This document shows positions 16,883-25,556 of a stretch of DNA of 64,000 nt, piece by piece. The notes under the pieces were generated by a model that saw nothing but the letters and a program-made list of their open reading frames with translations, was not told the DNA's origin and made no database searches. Positions within the stretch are counted from its first letter, which is position 1; every line of letters starts with the position of its first letter. Origin of the DNA: Lentzea xinjiangensis (lineage in GTDB: Bacteria > Actinomycetota > Actinomycetes > Mycobacteriales > Pseudonocardiaceae). The stretch is taken from NCBI RefSeq assembly GCF_900110955.1, contig NZ_FOFR01000027.1:45088-109087 (forward strand), in the 5' to 3' direction. The position numbers were made by a program, and so were the translations under genes.

Positions 16883-17766
16883 TCGACATCGAGGAGGAGG
16901 CCGCGCGCATCGCCGGACAGGGCGGATCGGCGCCGCGGCTGGCACGCGACCCGGTCAACCTGCCGATGATCAACAACTGGCTGGAGGCCATCGGCGACGA
17001 GCACCCCGGCTACACCGAGGTCGCTCCACCGGCGATGGTGCAGGTCTGGACGATGGCGGGGCTGCGCGGCCAGCGCTCGGCGGACGACCCGCTCGGGCAG
17101 ATGATGGCCATCCTCGACGAGGCCGGGTACACGTCGGTCGTCGCCACCAACAGCGACCAGACCTACCACCGCTACCTCAAGGTCGGCGAGCACCTCTCGG
17201 TGACGACGAGCCTGGAGGACGTGACCGGTCCGAAGAGGACGGGACTGGGCGAGGGGTGGTTCGTCACGACCAGGAGCACCTGGTACGTCGGTGACGAACC
17301 GGTGGCCGAGATGCGGTTCCGCGTGCTGAAGTACACGCCCGCGTCGAAACCCGAGCCCCAGCCGGGACCGCGGCAGGCGCAGGCGATCCGGCCGGCCGTC
17401 AACCGGGACACCGAGTACTTCTGGGAAGGCTGCCGCCAGGGGGAGCTGCGCATCCAGCGGTGCGGCGGTTGCGGGCTGCTGCGGCACCCGCCCGGCCCGA
17501 TGTGCCCTGAGTGCGGTGCGACGAAACCGAAGTACCTCGTCTCGGCCGGTTGCGGCGTGGTCTACAGCTACGTCGTGCACCACCACCCGCAGGTGCCCGG
17601 CAGGCGGACGCCGTTCGTCGTCGCCCTGGTCGAACTGGACGAGGGCGTGCGGGTGCTGGGCGAGCTGGCCGGCGAACCGGCCATCGGGCTGCCGGTCGAG
17701 GTCGTGTTCACGGAGGTCGACGACGAGCTGACGATGCCGAGCTGGAGGCCCCGTGCGGATCGGTGA
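16879..17766 (+). CDS. chsH2: Enoyl-CoA hydratase subunit ChsH2 (MaoC-like plus DUF35)
   Basis: 295 residues with an N-terminal hot-dog (MaoC-like) domain and a C-terminal DUF35 domain. The DUF35 domain opens with a rubredoxin-like zinc ribbon (RCGGCGLLRHPPGPMCPECG) and continues as an OB-fold. In Mycobacterium tuberculosis ChsH2 pairs with ChsH1 to hydrate the C22 enoyl-CoA, and its DUF35 domain docks the aldolase Ltp2. The order chsH2-chsH1-ltp2 with 4-14 nt overlaps is the same here. Confidence 0.92.
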   Translation: MIDIEEEAARIAGQGGSAPRLARDPVNLPMINNWLEAIGDEHPGYTEVAPPAMVQVWTMAGLRGQRSADDPLGQMMAILDEAGYTSVVATNSDQTYHRYLKVGEHLSVTTSLEDVTGPKRTGLGEGWFVTTRSTWYVGDEPVAEMRFRVLKYTPASKPEPQPGPRQAQAIRPAVNRDTEYFWEGCRQGELRIQRCGGCGLLRHPPGPMCPECGATKPKYLVSAGCGVVYSYVVHHHPQVPGRRTPFVVALVELDEGVRVLGELAGEPAIGLPVEVVFTEVDDELTMPSWRPRADR

Positions 17767-18136
17767 TGCCCTGCCCGAGTGGCACGTGGAGGCCACGCCC
17801 ACGTTCGTGATCAGCACCGCGCTGGCCACCCGCGACTTCCAGGACGTCCACCACGACCGCGACCGCGCGGTCCAGCGGGGGTCGAAGGACATCTTCATCA
17901 ACATCCTCACGACGACCGGGCTCGTGCAGCGCTACGTCACGGACTGGGCGGGCCCCGAGGTGCTGGTGCGGCAGGTGGACATCCGGCTCGGCGCACCCTG
18001 CTTCGCCTACGACACGCTGAAGTTCTTCGGCCAGGTGATCGGGCGCGAGGAGCGGGACCTGACCGTCGAGGTGGTCGGCAGGACCGCCCACGGCGACCAC
18101 GTCACCGGAACCGTGCGGATCGAGGTGCCCGCGTGA
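17753..18136 (+). CDS. chsH1: Enoyl-CoA hydratase subunit ChsH1 (MaoC-like)
   Basis: 127 residues, a single hot-dog fold. It carries the hydratase-2-like TRDFQDVHHDRDRA segment, where the Asp-His pair is the expected catalytic element, then RGSKDIFINILTT. Partner of ChsH2 in the hydratase-aldolase complex. GTG 17753 lies within the end of chsH2 (14-nt overlap), indicating translational coupling. Confidence 0.9.
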   Translation: MRIGDALPEWHVEATPTFVISTALATRDFQDVHHDRDRAVQRGSKDIFINILTTTGLVQRYVTDWAGPEVLVRQVDIRLGAPCFAYDTLKFFGQVIGREERDLTVEVVGRTAHGDHVTGTVRIEVPA

Positions 18137-19275
18137 ACGCCGCGATCGTGGGAATCGGCGCGACGGACTTCTCCAAGGACTCCGGGCGCAGCGAGCTCCG
18201 GCTGGCGGCGGAGGCCGTCCGCGCGGCACTGGAGGACGCGGGTCTCGCACCATCCGATGTGGACGGTCTGGTCAGCTTCACCATGGACACCAACGCCGAG
18301 ATCGCGGTCGCCCGCGAGCTGGGCATCCCGGGGCTGACGTTCTTCAGCCGCGTCCACTACGGCGGCGGGGCGGCGTGCGCGACCGTCCAGCAGGCCGCGA
18401 TGGCCGTCGAGACCGGCATGGCGGAGGTCGTCGTGTGCTACCGGGCGTTCAACGAACGCTCCGGACACCGGTTCGGCCAGGTCCAGGCAGCAGCGGCGGC
18501 GAACATCGACAACAGCTGGTCCTACCCGGTGGGACTGGGCACACCGGCCGCGATGGTCGCCATGTTCGCCCGCCGGTACATGCACGAGTACGGCGCCACG
18601 AGCGAGGACTTCGGCCGTGTCGCGGTGGTCGACCGCAAGCACGCCGCCACGAACCCGCGCGCGTGGTTCCACGACCGGCCGATCACGCTGGCCGACCACC
18701 AGGCGTCCCGCTGGATCGCCGAACCGCTGCGGCTGCTGGACTGCTGCCAGGAGAGCGACGGCGGTGTCGCGCTGGTCGTGACGTCGGCCGGACGTGCCCG
18801 CGACCTGCCGAACGAGCCCGCGCTCGTCGAGGCCGCGGCTCAGGGCAGTGCCGCGGACCAGTTCACGATGACCAGCTACTACCGCGACGACCTGACCGGG
18901 CTGCCGGAGATGGGGGTCGTGGCGAGAGGCCTGTGGCGGAGGTCCGGCATCGGTCCGTCCGATGTGGATGTCGCCGTGCTCTACGACCACTTCACGCCGT
19001 TCGTCCTGGTGCAGCTCGAGGAACTGGGTTTCTGCGGCAGGGGCGAGGCCAAGGACTTCGTGGCGTCCGGAGCCCTGGAGCTGACCGGCTCGCTGCCGCT
19101 CAACCCCCACGGCGGTCAGCTCGGCGAGGCCTACCTGCACGGCATGAACGGCATCGCCGAGGCCGTGCGGCAGGTTCGCGGCACCGCGGTGAACCAGGTC
19201 GCGGACGTCGAGCACGTCCTGGTCACCGCCGGGACCGGCGTCCCGACCAGCGGCCTAGTCCTCGGCCGGGGTTAG
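18133..19275 (+). CDS. ltp2: Steroid side-chain aldolase Ltp2
   Basis: 380 residues of the thiolase fold (lipid-transfer-protein type) without the usual nucleophilic-Cys signature. Seen are ALEDAGLAPSDVDGLVSF, HYGGGAACATVQQAAMAV and LPLNPHGGQLGEAYLHGMN. Ltp2 performs retro-aldol cleavage of the 17-hydroxy C22-CoA to androst-4-ene-3,17-dione-type ketone and propionyl-CoA. It begins in a GTGA overlap with chsH1. Its last 21 bp overlap the convergent MaoC gene. Confidence 0.92.
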   Translation: MNAAIVGIGATDFSKDSGRSELRLAAEAVRAALEDAGLAPSDVDGLVSFTMDTNAEIAVARELGIPGLTFFSRVHYGGGAACATVQQAAMAVETGMAEVVVCYRAFNERSGHRFGQVQAAAAANIDNSWSYPVGLGTPAAMVAMFARRYMHEYGATSEDFGRVAVVDRKHAATNPRAWFHDRPITLADHQASRWIAEPLRLLDCCQESDGGVALVVTSAGRARDLPNEPALVEAAAQGSAADQFTMTSYYRDDLTGLPEMGVVARGLWRRSGIGPSDVDVAVLYDHFTPFVLVQLEELGFCGRGEAKDFVASGALELTGSLPLNPHGGQLGEAYLHGMNGIAEAVRQVRGTAVNQVADVEHVLVTAGTGVPTSGLVLGRG

Positions 19276-20088
19276 CACCGCGCCGGTGAGCACGGGGCGG
19301 TCCGCGGCGGACGTCGTCAGCACGAGCCGCGGACCGTCCCGCCACACCCGCGTCGTCAGCGTCTCGCCGGGGAAGACCACGCCCGCGAACCGCGCCCCGA
19401 ACGACGAGACCTGCTCCGGCCCGTCGAGCACGGCGTCGGTCACCGCCTTGCACACCACGCCGTAGGTGCACAGGCCGTGCAGGATCGGCTGGTCGAACCC
19501 GGCCCGCCGGGCGAACTCCGGATCGGCGTGCAACGGGTTGCGGTCGCCGCACAGCCGGTAGAGGTACGCCTGCTGCGGCAGGGTCGGCGTCTCGACCACG
19601 AAGTCCGGCGCGCGGTCCGGGACCCCGGCCTCGCCCGACGGCCCGCGGTCGCCGCCGAAGCCGCCCTCACCGCGGGCGAAGATGCTCGACCGGGTGGTGA
19701 ACAGGGCGGTCCCGGCCGCCGTCACGGCCGTCGCCTCCTGGATGATGACCGCCGCCTTGCCCTTGTCCCACACGTCCGTGATCCGCGTCCGCAGCACGGC
19801 CGCGCCCTCGGCCGGGAGGGGAGCGTGCACGGTGATCTCCTGCGTGCCGTGCAGCACCCGCGCGAGGTCGATGTCGACACCGGGGAACGAGACTGCGGGT
19901 GGCGCGGTCTCGTGGAACCGGGGCGCGACGACGCCGAACGTGGGCAGCACCCGGAGGTCCCGCTCGTAGACGTAGCGGAGTTCCGTGGCGCCCAGGGCGA
20001 GGTGGTAGAGCAGCACGTCGGAGTGCGTCCAGGAGAACTCCACCTCGGGCAGTTCCGCCCCGATCGCGACGGCCGGGTCGATCGGCAT
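19255..20088 (-). CDS. MaoC-like enoyl-CoA hydratase (Rv3538/ChsH3-like)
   Basis: 277 residues, a double hot-dog protein. The C-terminal half holds the hydratase-2 motif YRLCGDRNPLHADPEFARRAGF and the following PILHGLCTYG, with the catalytic Asp/His of (R)-specific hydratases; the N-terminal half is the decayed partner repeat. In Mycobacterium the neighbour of kstD, Rv3538, has this architecture and acts in cholesterol side-chain beta-oxidation. It is last in the kstD-kshA-kshB operon here, 9 nt after kshB. Confidence 0.85.
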   Translation of the reverse strand: MPIDPAVAIGAELPEVEFSWTHSDVLLYHLALGATELRYVYERDLRVLPTFGVVAPRFHETAPPAVSFPGVDIDLARVLHGTQEITVHAPLPAEGAAVLRTRITDVWDKGKAAVIIQEATAVTAAGTALFTTRSSIFARGEGGFGGDRGPSGEAGVPDRAPDFVVETPTLPQQAYLYRLCGDRNPLHADPEFARRAGFDQPILHGLCTYGVVCKAVTDAVLDGPEQVSSFGARFAGVVFPGETLTTRVWRDGPRLVLTTSAADRPVLTGAVLTPAED

Positions 20089-20097
20089 CCAGCACCC

Positions 20098-21066
20098 CTA
20101 GTCGTAGGTGATCCGCACGGTGTCGGTGACCGGGACCGACTGGCACGCCAGCACGATGCCGTCGGCGATGTCCTCGGAGTCGAGCACGTCGTTGCCGAGC
20201 ATCTTGACCTCGCCGTCGACGAGCCGGCACGCGCACGCGCTGCACGCGCCCTCCCGGCACGAGTACGGCGCGTCGAGACCCTTCTCCAGCAACAGGTCGA
20301 GCAGCTTCGTCCGCGCGGGCCAGGGGAACCGGTGCCGCTCGCCGTCCAGCTCCACCTCGACGACGGCGTCCGGCCGGTCGCCGGTCACCGCGGGCACCTC
20401 GGTGAACGGATCGCTCGACAGCGACACGAACTTCTCGACGTGCACGACGGGAACGTCGTGCAGCGCCTGGCGCGCGGCCTCCATGAACGGCGCCGGGCCG
20501 CAGACGAACGCCTCGTCGCAGGAGCGGACGAACGCCCGCAGCCCGTCGAGGTGCGGCAGCCCCTGCACCGACTCCAGCCAGTGCACGACCGTCAGCCGTC
20601 GCGGGTGCGAGCGCGCCAGCTCGTCGAGCTCGCGCGCGAAGATCACCGAGGACTCGTCCCGGTTGGCGTAGAACAGGAACACCCGTCCGGCGCCCTGCCC
20701 GAGCACCGCCCGGACGATCGACATGATCGGCGTGATCCCGCTGCCCGCGGCGAAGGCGAGCACCGAGCCGTCCAGCGACGAGGGCGTGAAGACCCCGGCC
20801 GGCGCCAGCACGTCCAGCTCGGTCCCAACGCGCACCTGCGAGCACATCCAGAGCGAGCCCCACCCGTCCGGCGTGCGCTTCACCGTGATCTTCAACGGCT
20901 CACCCGGCGCGCTGGACAGCGAGTAGCACCGCGCGACCTCACCGGCCCGCACGGTCAGGAACTGGCCCGGCCGTGGCGTGAAGTCCGCCCCGGACAGCAC
21001 GAAGGACCGCGCGTCGGCCGTCTCCTCGATCACGGCCTCGACCCGCACCCGGTGCACCTCAGCCAT
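20098..21066 (-). CDS. kshB: 3-Ketosteroid 9-alpha-monooxygenase reductase KshB
   Basis: 322 residues: FAD domain (RCYSLSSAPG), NAD domain (LAFAAGSGITPIMSIVRAVL, FVCGPAPFMEAA) and a C-terminal plant-type 2Fe-2S ferredoxin with PYSCREGACSACACRL plus a distal CQS. It passes electrons from NADH to the Rieske oxygenase KshA. Co-location with kshA and kstD supports KshB over other class IA reductases. Its ATG overlaps the end of the small gene between it and kshA. Confidence 0.92.
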   Translation of the reverse strand: MAEVHRVRVEAVIEETADARSFVLSGADFTPRPGQFLTVRAGEVARCYSLSSAPGEPLKITVKRTPDGWGSLWMCSQVRVGTELDVLAPAGVFTPSSLDGSVLAFAAGSGITPIMSIVRAVLGQGAGRVFLFYANRDESSVIFARELDELARSHPRRLTVVHWLESVQGLPHLDGLRAFVRSCDEAFVCGPAPFMEAARQALHDVPVVHVEKFVSLSSDPFTEVPAVTGDRPDAVVEVELDGERHRFPWPARTKLLDLLLEKGLDAPYSCREGACSACACRLVDGEVKMLGNDVLDSEDIADGIVLACQSVPVTDTVRITYD

Positions 21067-21298
21067 CGGCGACCTCCAGCACCCCGTCGCGCGCGGCCTT
21101 CTCGATGCCGTCGCGCAGCCGCAGGCAGGACGGCACCAGCGCGGACCGCGACCCGCGCAGCTCAGGACACGCGCTCGTGTCGGACAGCCACTGCACGCTG
21201 GTGTGCTGCGGGCTGTTCTTCCGCACCAGCACCCGGTTGCCGCAGTCGCACCACACGGGCACCATCCCGCCGGTCAGGAACTCGTCGCGCTCGCTCAT
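21059..21298 (-). CDS. 79-residue Cys-containing protein between kshA and kshB
   Basis: A small soluble protein with CDCGN near residue 17, then SACPEL and PSCLRLRDGIEKAA; four Cys that could bind a metal or Fe-S centre. It starts at ATG 21298, overlapping the kshA stop by 4 nt, and ends overlapping the kshB start by 8 nt, so it is coupled to both halves of the 9-alpha-hydroxylase. I recognise no family. An accessory or electron-transfer role is inference from position only. Confidence 0.7.
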   Translation of the reverse strand: MSERDEFLTGGMVPVWCDCGNRVLVRKNSPQHTSVQWLSDTSACPELRGSRSALVPSCLRLRDGIEKAARDGVLEVADG

Positions 21299-22416
21299 GA
21301 CCGCTGACGAGCGAGGTTCTCGGCGACCTCCTGCTCCCACACCTCGACCGCCCGGCTCGTGTCGACCTCGAACTCGAAGCGCCGCACCATGTCGTCGGTG
21401 ACGTCCTCCACGTCGACGTAGAACTGCTCGTACCAGCGCCGCAACTGGTAGACCGGACCGTCCTCCTCGCACAGCAGCGGGTTGTCGATGCGCGTCTTGT
21501 TCTGCCAGATCCGCACGTCCTGCAGGAACCCGGCACCGATGCCGCGCGCGAACTTGGCCGCGATCTTGTCGGCGTGCACGTCGTCGACCCCCGGCAGCTT
21601 CTTCACGATCGCGCCCCACTGGAGCTTGAAGGAGGTCGGCGAGATCGGGTAGTGGCAGTTGATCAGCACCGTCTCGATCTCGAGCCCCCGGTAGTCGTTC
21701 CACAGGTAGTCGATCATGTAGGACGGCCCGTGGTACGCGGCCTCGGAGCGGACCTCGACGTCGCCGGTGTAGTTCGAGCCCATGGCGACGTCCGGGCGGC
21801 CGCGCGTGGTGAGGTACTGCGCGGCGACGTGGCCTTCCAGCACGTTCTTGAAGTACGTGGGGAACGCGAAGTGGATGTAGAAGAAGTGGGCCATGTCGAC
21901 GACGTTGTCGATGATCTCGCGGCAGTTCGCGCCCTCGATCACCACCGAGTCCCACGTCCAGTTGCTCCACTCGTCGCTGAACGCGGCGTCGATGCGCGGG
22001 ATCGTCACGTGCTCCGGCGGCGGGTTGCCCTGCGGGTCGTTCCAGACGAAGAGCTGCTTGTTCTCCTCCAGGGTGATCCACGACCTGGTGCGCGCCCGCA
22101 GCGGGACCCGCTTGGCGTAGGGGATGGCGGTGCAGCGGCCGTTGCCCGCCCAGCGCCAGTCGTGGAACGGGCAGGCGATGGTGTCGCCCTTGATCGTGCC
22201 CTGGGTGAGGTCGCCGCCCATGTGCCGGCAGTACCCGTCGAGCACGTTGATCCTGCCGTCGCCGGTCGCGAACACGACGAGCTTCGTGCCGAACGCCTCC
22301 ACGGCGTGCGGCTCGCCGTCGCGGAAGTGGGAGGCCAGGCCGAGGCAGTGCCAGCCGCGCGCGAACCGCGCCGGAGGTGCGCCGGTGTCGATCGTGCGTA
22401 CGGCGTCCTGCGTCAT
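21295..22416 (-). CDS. kshA: 3-Ketosteroid 9-alpha-hydroxylase oxygenase KshA
   Basis: 373 residues. Rieske 2Fe-2S ligands C63-x-H65 (GYCRHMGG) and C82-x2-H85 (ACPFHDWRW); mononuclear iron region NVVDMAHFFYIHFAFP. KshA hydroxylates C9 of androsta-(1),4-diene-3,17-dione, which with Delta1-dehydrogenation opens ring B. The ATG at 22416 follows TGGAGGAA at good spacing and overlaps the kstD stop. The length is typical of the family. Confidence 0.95.
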   Translation of the reverse strand: MTQDAVRTIDTGAPPARFARGWHCLGLASHFRDGEPHAVEAFGTKLVVFATGDGRINVLDGYCRHMGGDLTQGTIKGDTIACPFHDWRWAGNGRCTAIPYAKRVPLRARTRSWITLEENKQLFVWNDPQGNPPPEHVTIPRIDAAFSDEWSNWTWDSVVIEGANCREIIDNVVDMAHFFYIHFAFPTYFKNVLEGHVAAQYLTTRGRPDVAMGSNYTGDVEVRSEAAYHGPSYMIDYLWNDYRGLEIETVLINCHYPISPTSFKLQWGAIVKKLPGVDDVHADKIAAKFARGIGAGFLQDVRIWQNKTRIDNPLLCEEDGPVYQLRRWYEQFYVDVEDVTDDMVRRFEFEVDTSRAVEVWEQEVAENLARQRS

Positions 22417-23984
22417 GACGTTCCTCCAGAGATGTCGAGGCCGGCGAGGTAACCGAACGTCATCGCCGGTCCGAGGGTGGCGCCCGCGCCCGCGTAGGTG
22501 TGCCCCATCACCGACGCGCTGGTGTTGCCGGCCGCGTACAGGCCCTCGATCACCGAACCGTCCTCGCGCAGCACCCGCGCGCGGGCGTCGGTGCGCAGGC
22601 CGCCCTTGGTGCCGAGGTCGCCGGGCACGATCCTCACCGCGTGGAACGGGCCGGTCGTGAGCGGCGCCAGGTTCGGGTTCGGCCGGTTGCGCGGATCGCC
22701 GTAGTAGCGGTCGTACGCGCTGTCGCCGCGGTGGAAGTCGGCGTCGGCCCCGTCGACGCAGAGCGTGTTGAACCGCCGCACGGTCTCGACGAGCTCCGGC
22801 AGGTCGGCCTCCTGGGCGAGCTCCTCCAGGCCGGGCGCGGTGAGCACGGCGTCGCGCCAGCGCCGGGGCAGGGGGCGGCGCGGCGGGATGCCGCAGAACG
22901 GGTAGCGGCTGCGGTAGGAGTGGTCGAAGACCAGCCAGGTCGCTCCGGTCATCGCGTTGACCACGTCGATGTAGGGCGCCGACTCGTTGACGAACCGGCG
23001 CCCGGTCTTGTCGACGAGCACGCAGCCGGGCAGCGACCGTTCCGCGAGCAGGAAGAACGGGCCGCGCGGCAGCGGGACCGACGGGCCCCACCACGCGTCG
23101 TCCATCAGCGCGACGGCCGCGCCGGCCCGGAGGCCGGCCTCGATGCCGTCGCCGGTGTTGGCCTTCGCGCCGACCGTCCACTCGGTACCGACGTGCTGGT
23201 GCCGCTTGCGCATCTGCTCGTTGTGCTCGAACCCGCCCGATGCCAGGACGACGTGGTCGGCGAGGATCAGCCGGTCGCCGGCGACCACCCCGGCGACCCG
23301 GCCGTTCTCGTGGTGCAGGTCGGTCATCGGGGTGTTGAGCCGGACCTCCACGCCGAGCTCGGTCAGCCCGGCCCGCAGCCCCGCCGCCAGCGCCTGGCCC
23401 ATCGTCAGCCGGGTGCCCGGCAGGAACCGGCGGGCGAAGACCTTGGCCGCGGTGAGCAGACCGCGCGGGTGCCGACCGACCAGCGTCAGCCAGCGGTAGT
23501 CGGTCTGGGTGATCACGATGCCCGCCGGTGCCGGCACGTACGGAGGTTCGAGCTCGTCGAGCACGCCGGCCAGCCGGCCGGTGCGGAGCGGCAGGGGTTC
23601 GACGGACCGGCCGCGCGGGTGCCCGCCCGGTGCCTCGGGGTAGTAGTCGGCGTAGTCGCGGACCCAGCGGAACTCCAGCGGTGTGTGCGCGCGGACGAAC
23701 GCGAGCATCGCCGGTCCGGCCGCCAGGAACGCGTCCCTGAGCTCCGCCGGGACCTCGGGGGCGAGGTGCGCGAGGTAGGTGCGGGCCCGCTCCGGTGAGT
23801 CGGGCACGCCGGCCGCGGCGACCACCGCGTTGTTCGGCACCCAGATGCCGCCGCCGGACCGCGCCGTCGACCCGCCGTAGTGGGCGGCCTTCTCGACAAC
23901 GAGGGTCCGCAGGCCGTGCGCAGCGGTGCAGAGGGCGGCCGTCATGCCTGCCGCGCCACTGCCGACGACGATCACGTCGTACAT
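22413..23984 (-). CDS. kstD: 3-Ketosteroid Delta1-dehydrogenase KstD
   Basis: 523 residues. FAD-binding DVIVVGSGAAGMTAA at the N terminus; KstD signatures GGSTARSGGGIWVPNN, DYADYY (Tyr114/115), NESAPYIDVV and the C-terminal HTYAGAGATLGPAMTFGY, where the Tyr is the catalytic base region. It removes hydrogens from C1-C2 of 3-ketosteroids. First gene of the minus-strand operon kstD-kshA-(small)-kshB-MaoC, under a KstR box at 24007-24020. Confidence 0.94.
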   Translation of the reverse strand: MYDVIVVGSGAAGMTAALCTAAHGLRTLVVEKAAHYGGSTARSGGGIWVPNNAVVAAAGVPDSPERARTYLAHLAPEVPAELRDAFLAAGPAMLAFVRAHTPLEFRWVRDYADYYPEAPGGHPRGRSVEPLPLRTGRLAGVLDELEPPYVPAPAGIVITQTDYRWLTLVGRHPRGLLTAAKVFARRFLPGTRLTMGQALAAGLRAGLTELGVEVRLNTPMTDLHHENGRVAGVVAGDRLILADHVVLASGGFEHNEQMRKRHQHVGTEWTVGAKANTGDGIEAGLRAGAAVALMDDAWWGPSVPLPRGPFFLLAERSLPGCVLVDKTGRRFVNESAPYIDVVNAMTGATWLVFDHSYRSRYPFCGIPPRRPLPRRWRDAVLTAPGLEELAQEADLPELVETVRRFNTLCVDGADADFHRGDSAYDRYYGDPRNRPNPNLAPLTTGPFHAVRIVPGDLGTKGGLRTDARARVLREDGSVIEGLYAAGNTSASVMGHTYAGAGATLGPAMTFGYLAGLDISGGTS

Positions 23985-24006
23985 CGCACCTCCCGGACGC
24001 TCTTAC

Positions 24007-24020
24007 TAGAACAGGTTATA
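24007..24020. promoter_or_regulatory. KstR box between kstD and the hsa operon
   Basis: TAGAACAGGTTATA fits TnnAACnnGTTnnA at every fixed position. It lies 23 bp before the kstD start and 79 bp before the plus-strand flavoprotein start, so it can repress both divergent operons. Confidence 0.85.
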
Positions 24021-24098
24021 GTTCTGCGCCGGTTTGGCGCTATGGTGTAGGAGTTCCAGGCAGACCGGCTCGCCAAGAACGTGTTTCTGGAGGGTTGT

Positions 24099-25556
24099 GT
24101 GGAGGTCACCGCCGACGTGGTCGTCATCGGCTTCGGAGCGGCCGGCGCGTGCGCCGCCGTCGAGGCCGCGGCGGCCGGTGCGTCCGTGGTGGTGCTGGAC
24201 CGGTTCGCCGGCGGCGGCGCGACCGCGTTGTCCGGCGGGGTCGTCTACGCGGGCGGTGGGACGCGCCAGCAGGTGCAGGCCGGTGTCACCGACTCGGTCG
24301 ACGCCATGGAGGCCTACCTGCGCACCGAGGTCCGGGACGCGGTGTCCGCGCCGACGTTGCGCCGGTTCTGCGAGGACAGCGCGGAGGCGCTGGCCTGGCT
24401 GGAGGACCGGGGTGTGCCGTTCTCCCCGGCCCTCAGCCCGTTCAAGACCTCCTACCCGACCGACGACCACTACCTGTACCTGTCCGGCAGCGAGGACGCG
24501 TGGCCCGACCCGGCGCCGCGCGGGCACCGGACGAAGGCGAAGGGGACGTCCGGCAAGGTGTTCTTCGCCCGGCTCGCGGAGGCGGCCCGGCGGGCGGGCG
24601 TGCGGATCCTGCCGCAGACGCGCGCCCTGGACCTCGTGGTCGAGAACGGCCGGGTGGCGGGCGTGCGGTGCCGAACCCTCACCGGTCTTCCCCGCGCCGT
24701 GCACGCGGCCCTGTCCAGGGCGGGCGCGAAGCCGTGGCTGTACTACCCGCCTCTGGGCAGGGCGCTGTTCGGACTGGCGGCGCGGCTCGAACGGTTCGGC
24801 CGCCCGGCGGTGGTCCACGCCGGGCGGGGTGTGGTCATCGCCGCCGGGGGCTTCATCTCGAACCGGGCGCTGGTGCGCGAGCACGCCCCGCTGCACCGCG
24901 GCGGCCTCGCGCTGGGCACCCCCGGTGACGACGGCGCCGGGATCATGCTCGGTGTCGCCGCGGGCGGGAGGACCGCGCGGATGGACAAGATCTCCGTCTG
25001 GCGGTTCATCACACCGCCCAGCGCGTTGCAGCGAGGGGTTCTCGTCGACGCGGACGGCCGGCGGTTCGGTGACGCGACGCGGTACGGCGCGGCCATCGGG
25101 GACGAGATCGTCCGCCGCGGCGGCAGGGCCTGGCTGTTGGTGGACGACGACGTCCTGCGCGTCGCGCGAGCGCAGGTGAAGACGCAGACCGCGCGGTTCC
25201 AGCGCTGGCAGGTCCGCTACCTGCTGGGCCGCGGGCTGGTCACGGCGCCGACCGTCGAGGAGGTCGCGGCCAAGGCGGGGATCGGGGTGCCGGAACCCGT
25301 CGGCGTGCCGCCCTACTCGTTGATCAACGTGTCGGTGCGCGCCGGTTTCGGCTACCCGTGCCCGATGCTCACCCTGGGTGGGCTGGTCGTCGACGAGGAC
25401 ACCGGTCAGGTGCGCGGCGTTCCGGCCCTGTACGCGGCGGGCCGGTCGGCGGTCGGGGTGTGCTCGGAGTCCTACGTCAGCGGGCTCGCGCTCGCCGACT
25501 GCGTCTTCTCCGGCCGCCGGGCGGGACACCACGTCGTGCAGGAGGCCCAGTGCTGA
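24099..25556 (+). CDS. Kst4D-like 3-ketosteroid flavin dehydrogenase
   Basis: 485 residues. N-terminal FAD motif ADVVVIGFGAAGACAAVEAA, then GGGATALSGGVVYAGGG and SYPTDDHYLYLSG. Near the C terminus, SESYVSG places a Tyr (~459) and a Ser (~461) one residue apart, matching the Tyr/Ser pair reported for the Delta4-(5alpha)-dehydrogenase of Rhodococcus jostii (Tyr466/Ser468). I therefore favour Delta4-(5alpha)-dehydrogenase over Delta1. GTG 24099 is preferred over GTG 24081 because TGGAGGG directly precedes it. It heads the hsa operon and overlaps hsaE. Confidence 0.6.
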   Translation: MEVTADVVVIGFGAAGACAAVEAAAAGASVVVLDRFAGGGATALSGGVVYAGGGTRQQVQAGVTDSVDAMEAYLRTEVRDAVSAPTLRRFCEDSAEALAWLEDRGVPFSPALSPFKTSYPTDDHYLYLSGSEDAWPDPAPRGHRTKAKGTSGKVFFARLAEAARRAGVRILPQTRALDLVVENGRVAGVRCRTLTGLPRAVHAALSRAGAKPWLYYPPLGRALFGLAARLERFGRPAVVHAGRGVVIAAGGFISNRALVREHAPLHRGGLALGTPGDDGAGIMLGVAAGGRTARMDKISVWRFITPPSALQRGVLVDADGRRFGDATRYGAAIGDEIVRRGGRAWLLVDDDVLRVARAQVKTQTARFQRWQVRYLLGRGLVTAPTVEEVAAKAGIGVPEPVGVPPYSLINVSVRAGFGYPCPMLTLGGLVVDEDTGQVRGVPALYAAGRSAVGVCSESYVSGLALADCVFSGRRAGHHVVQEAQC

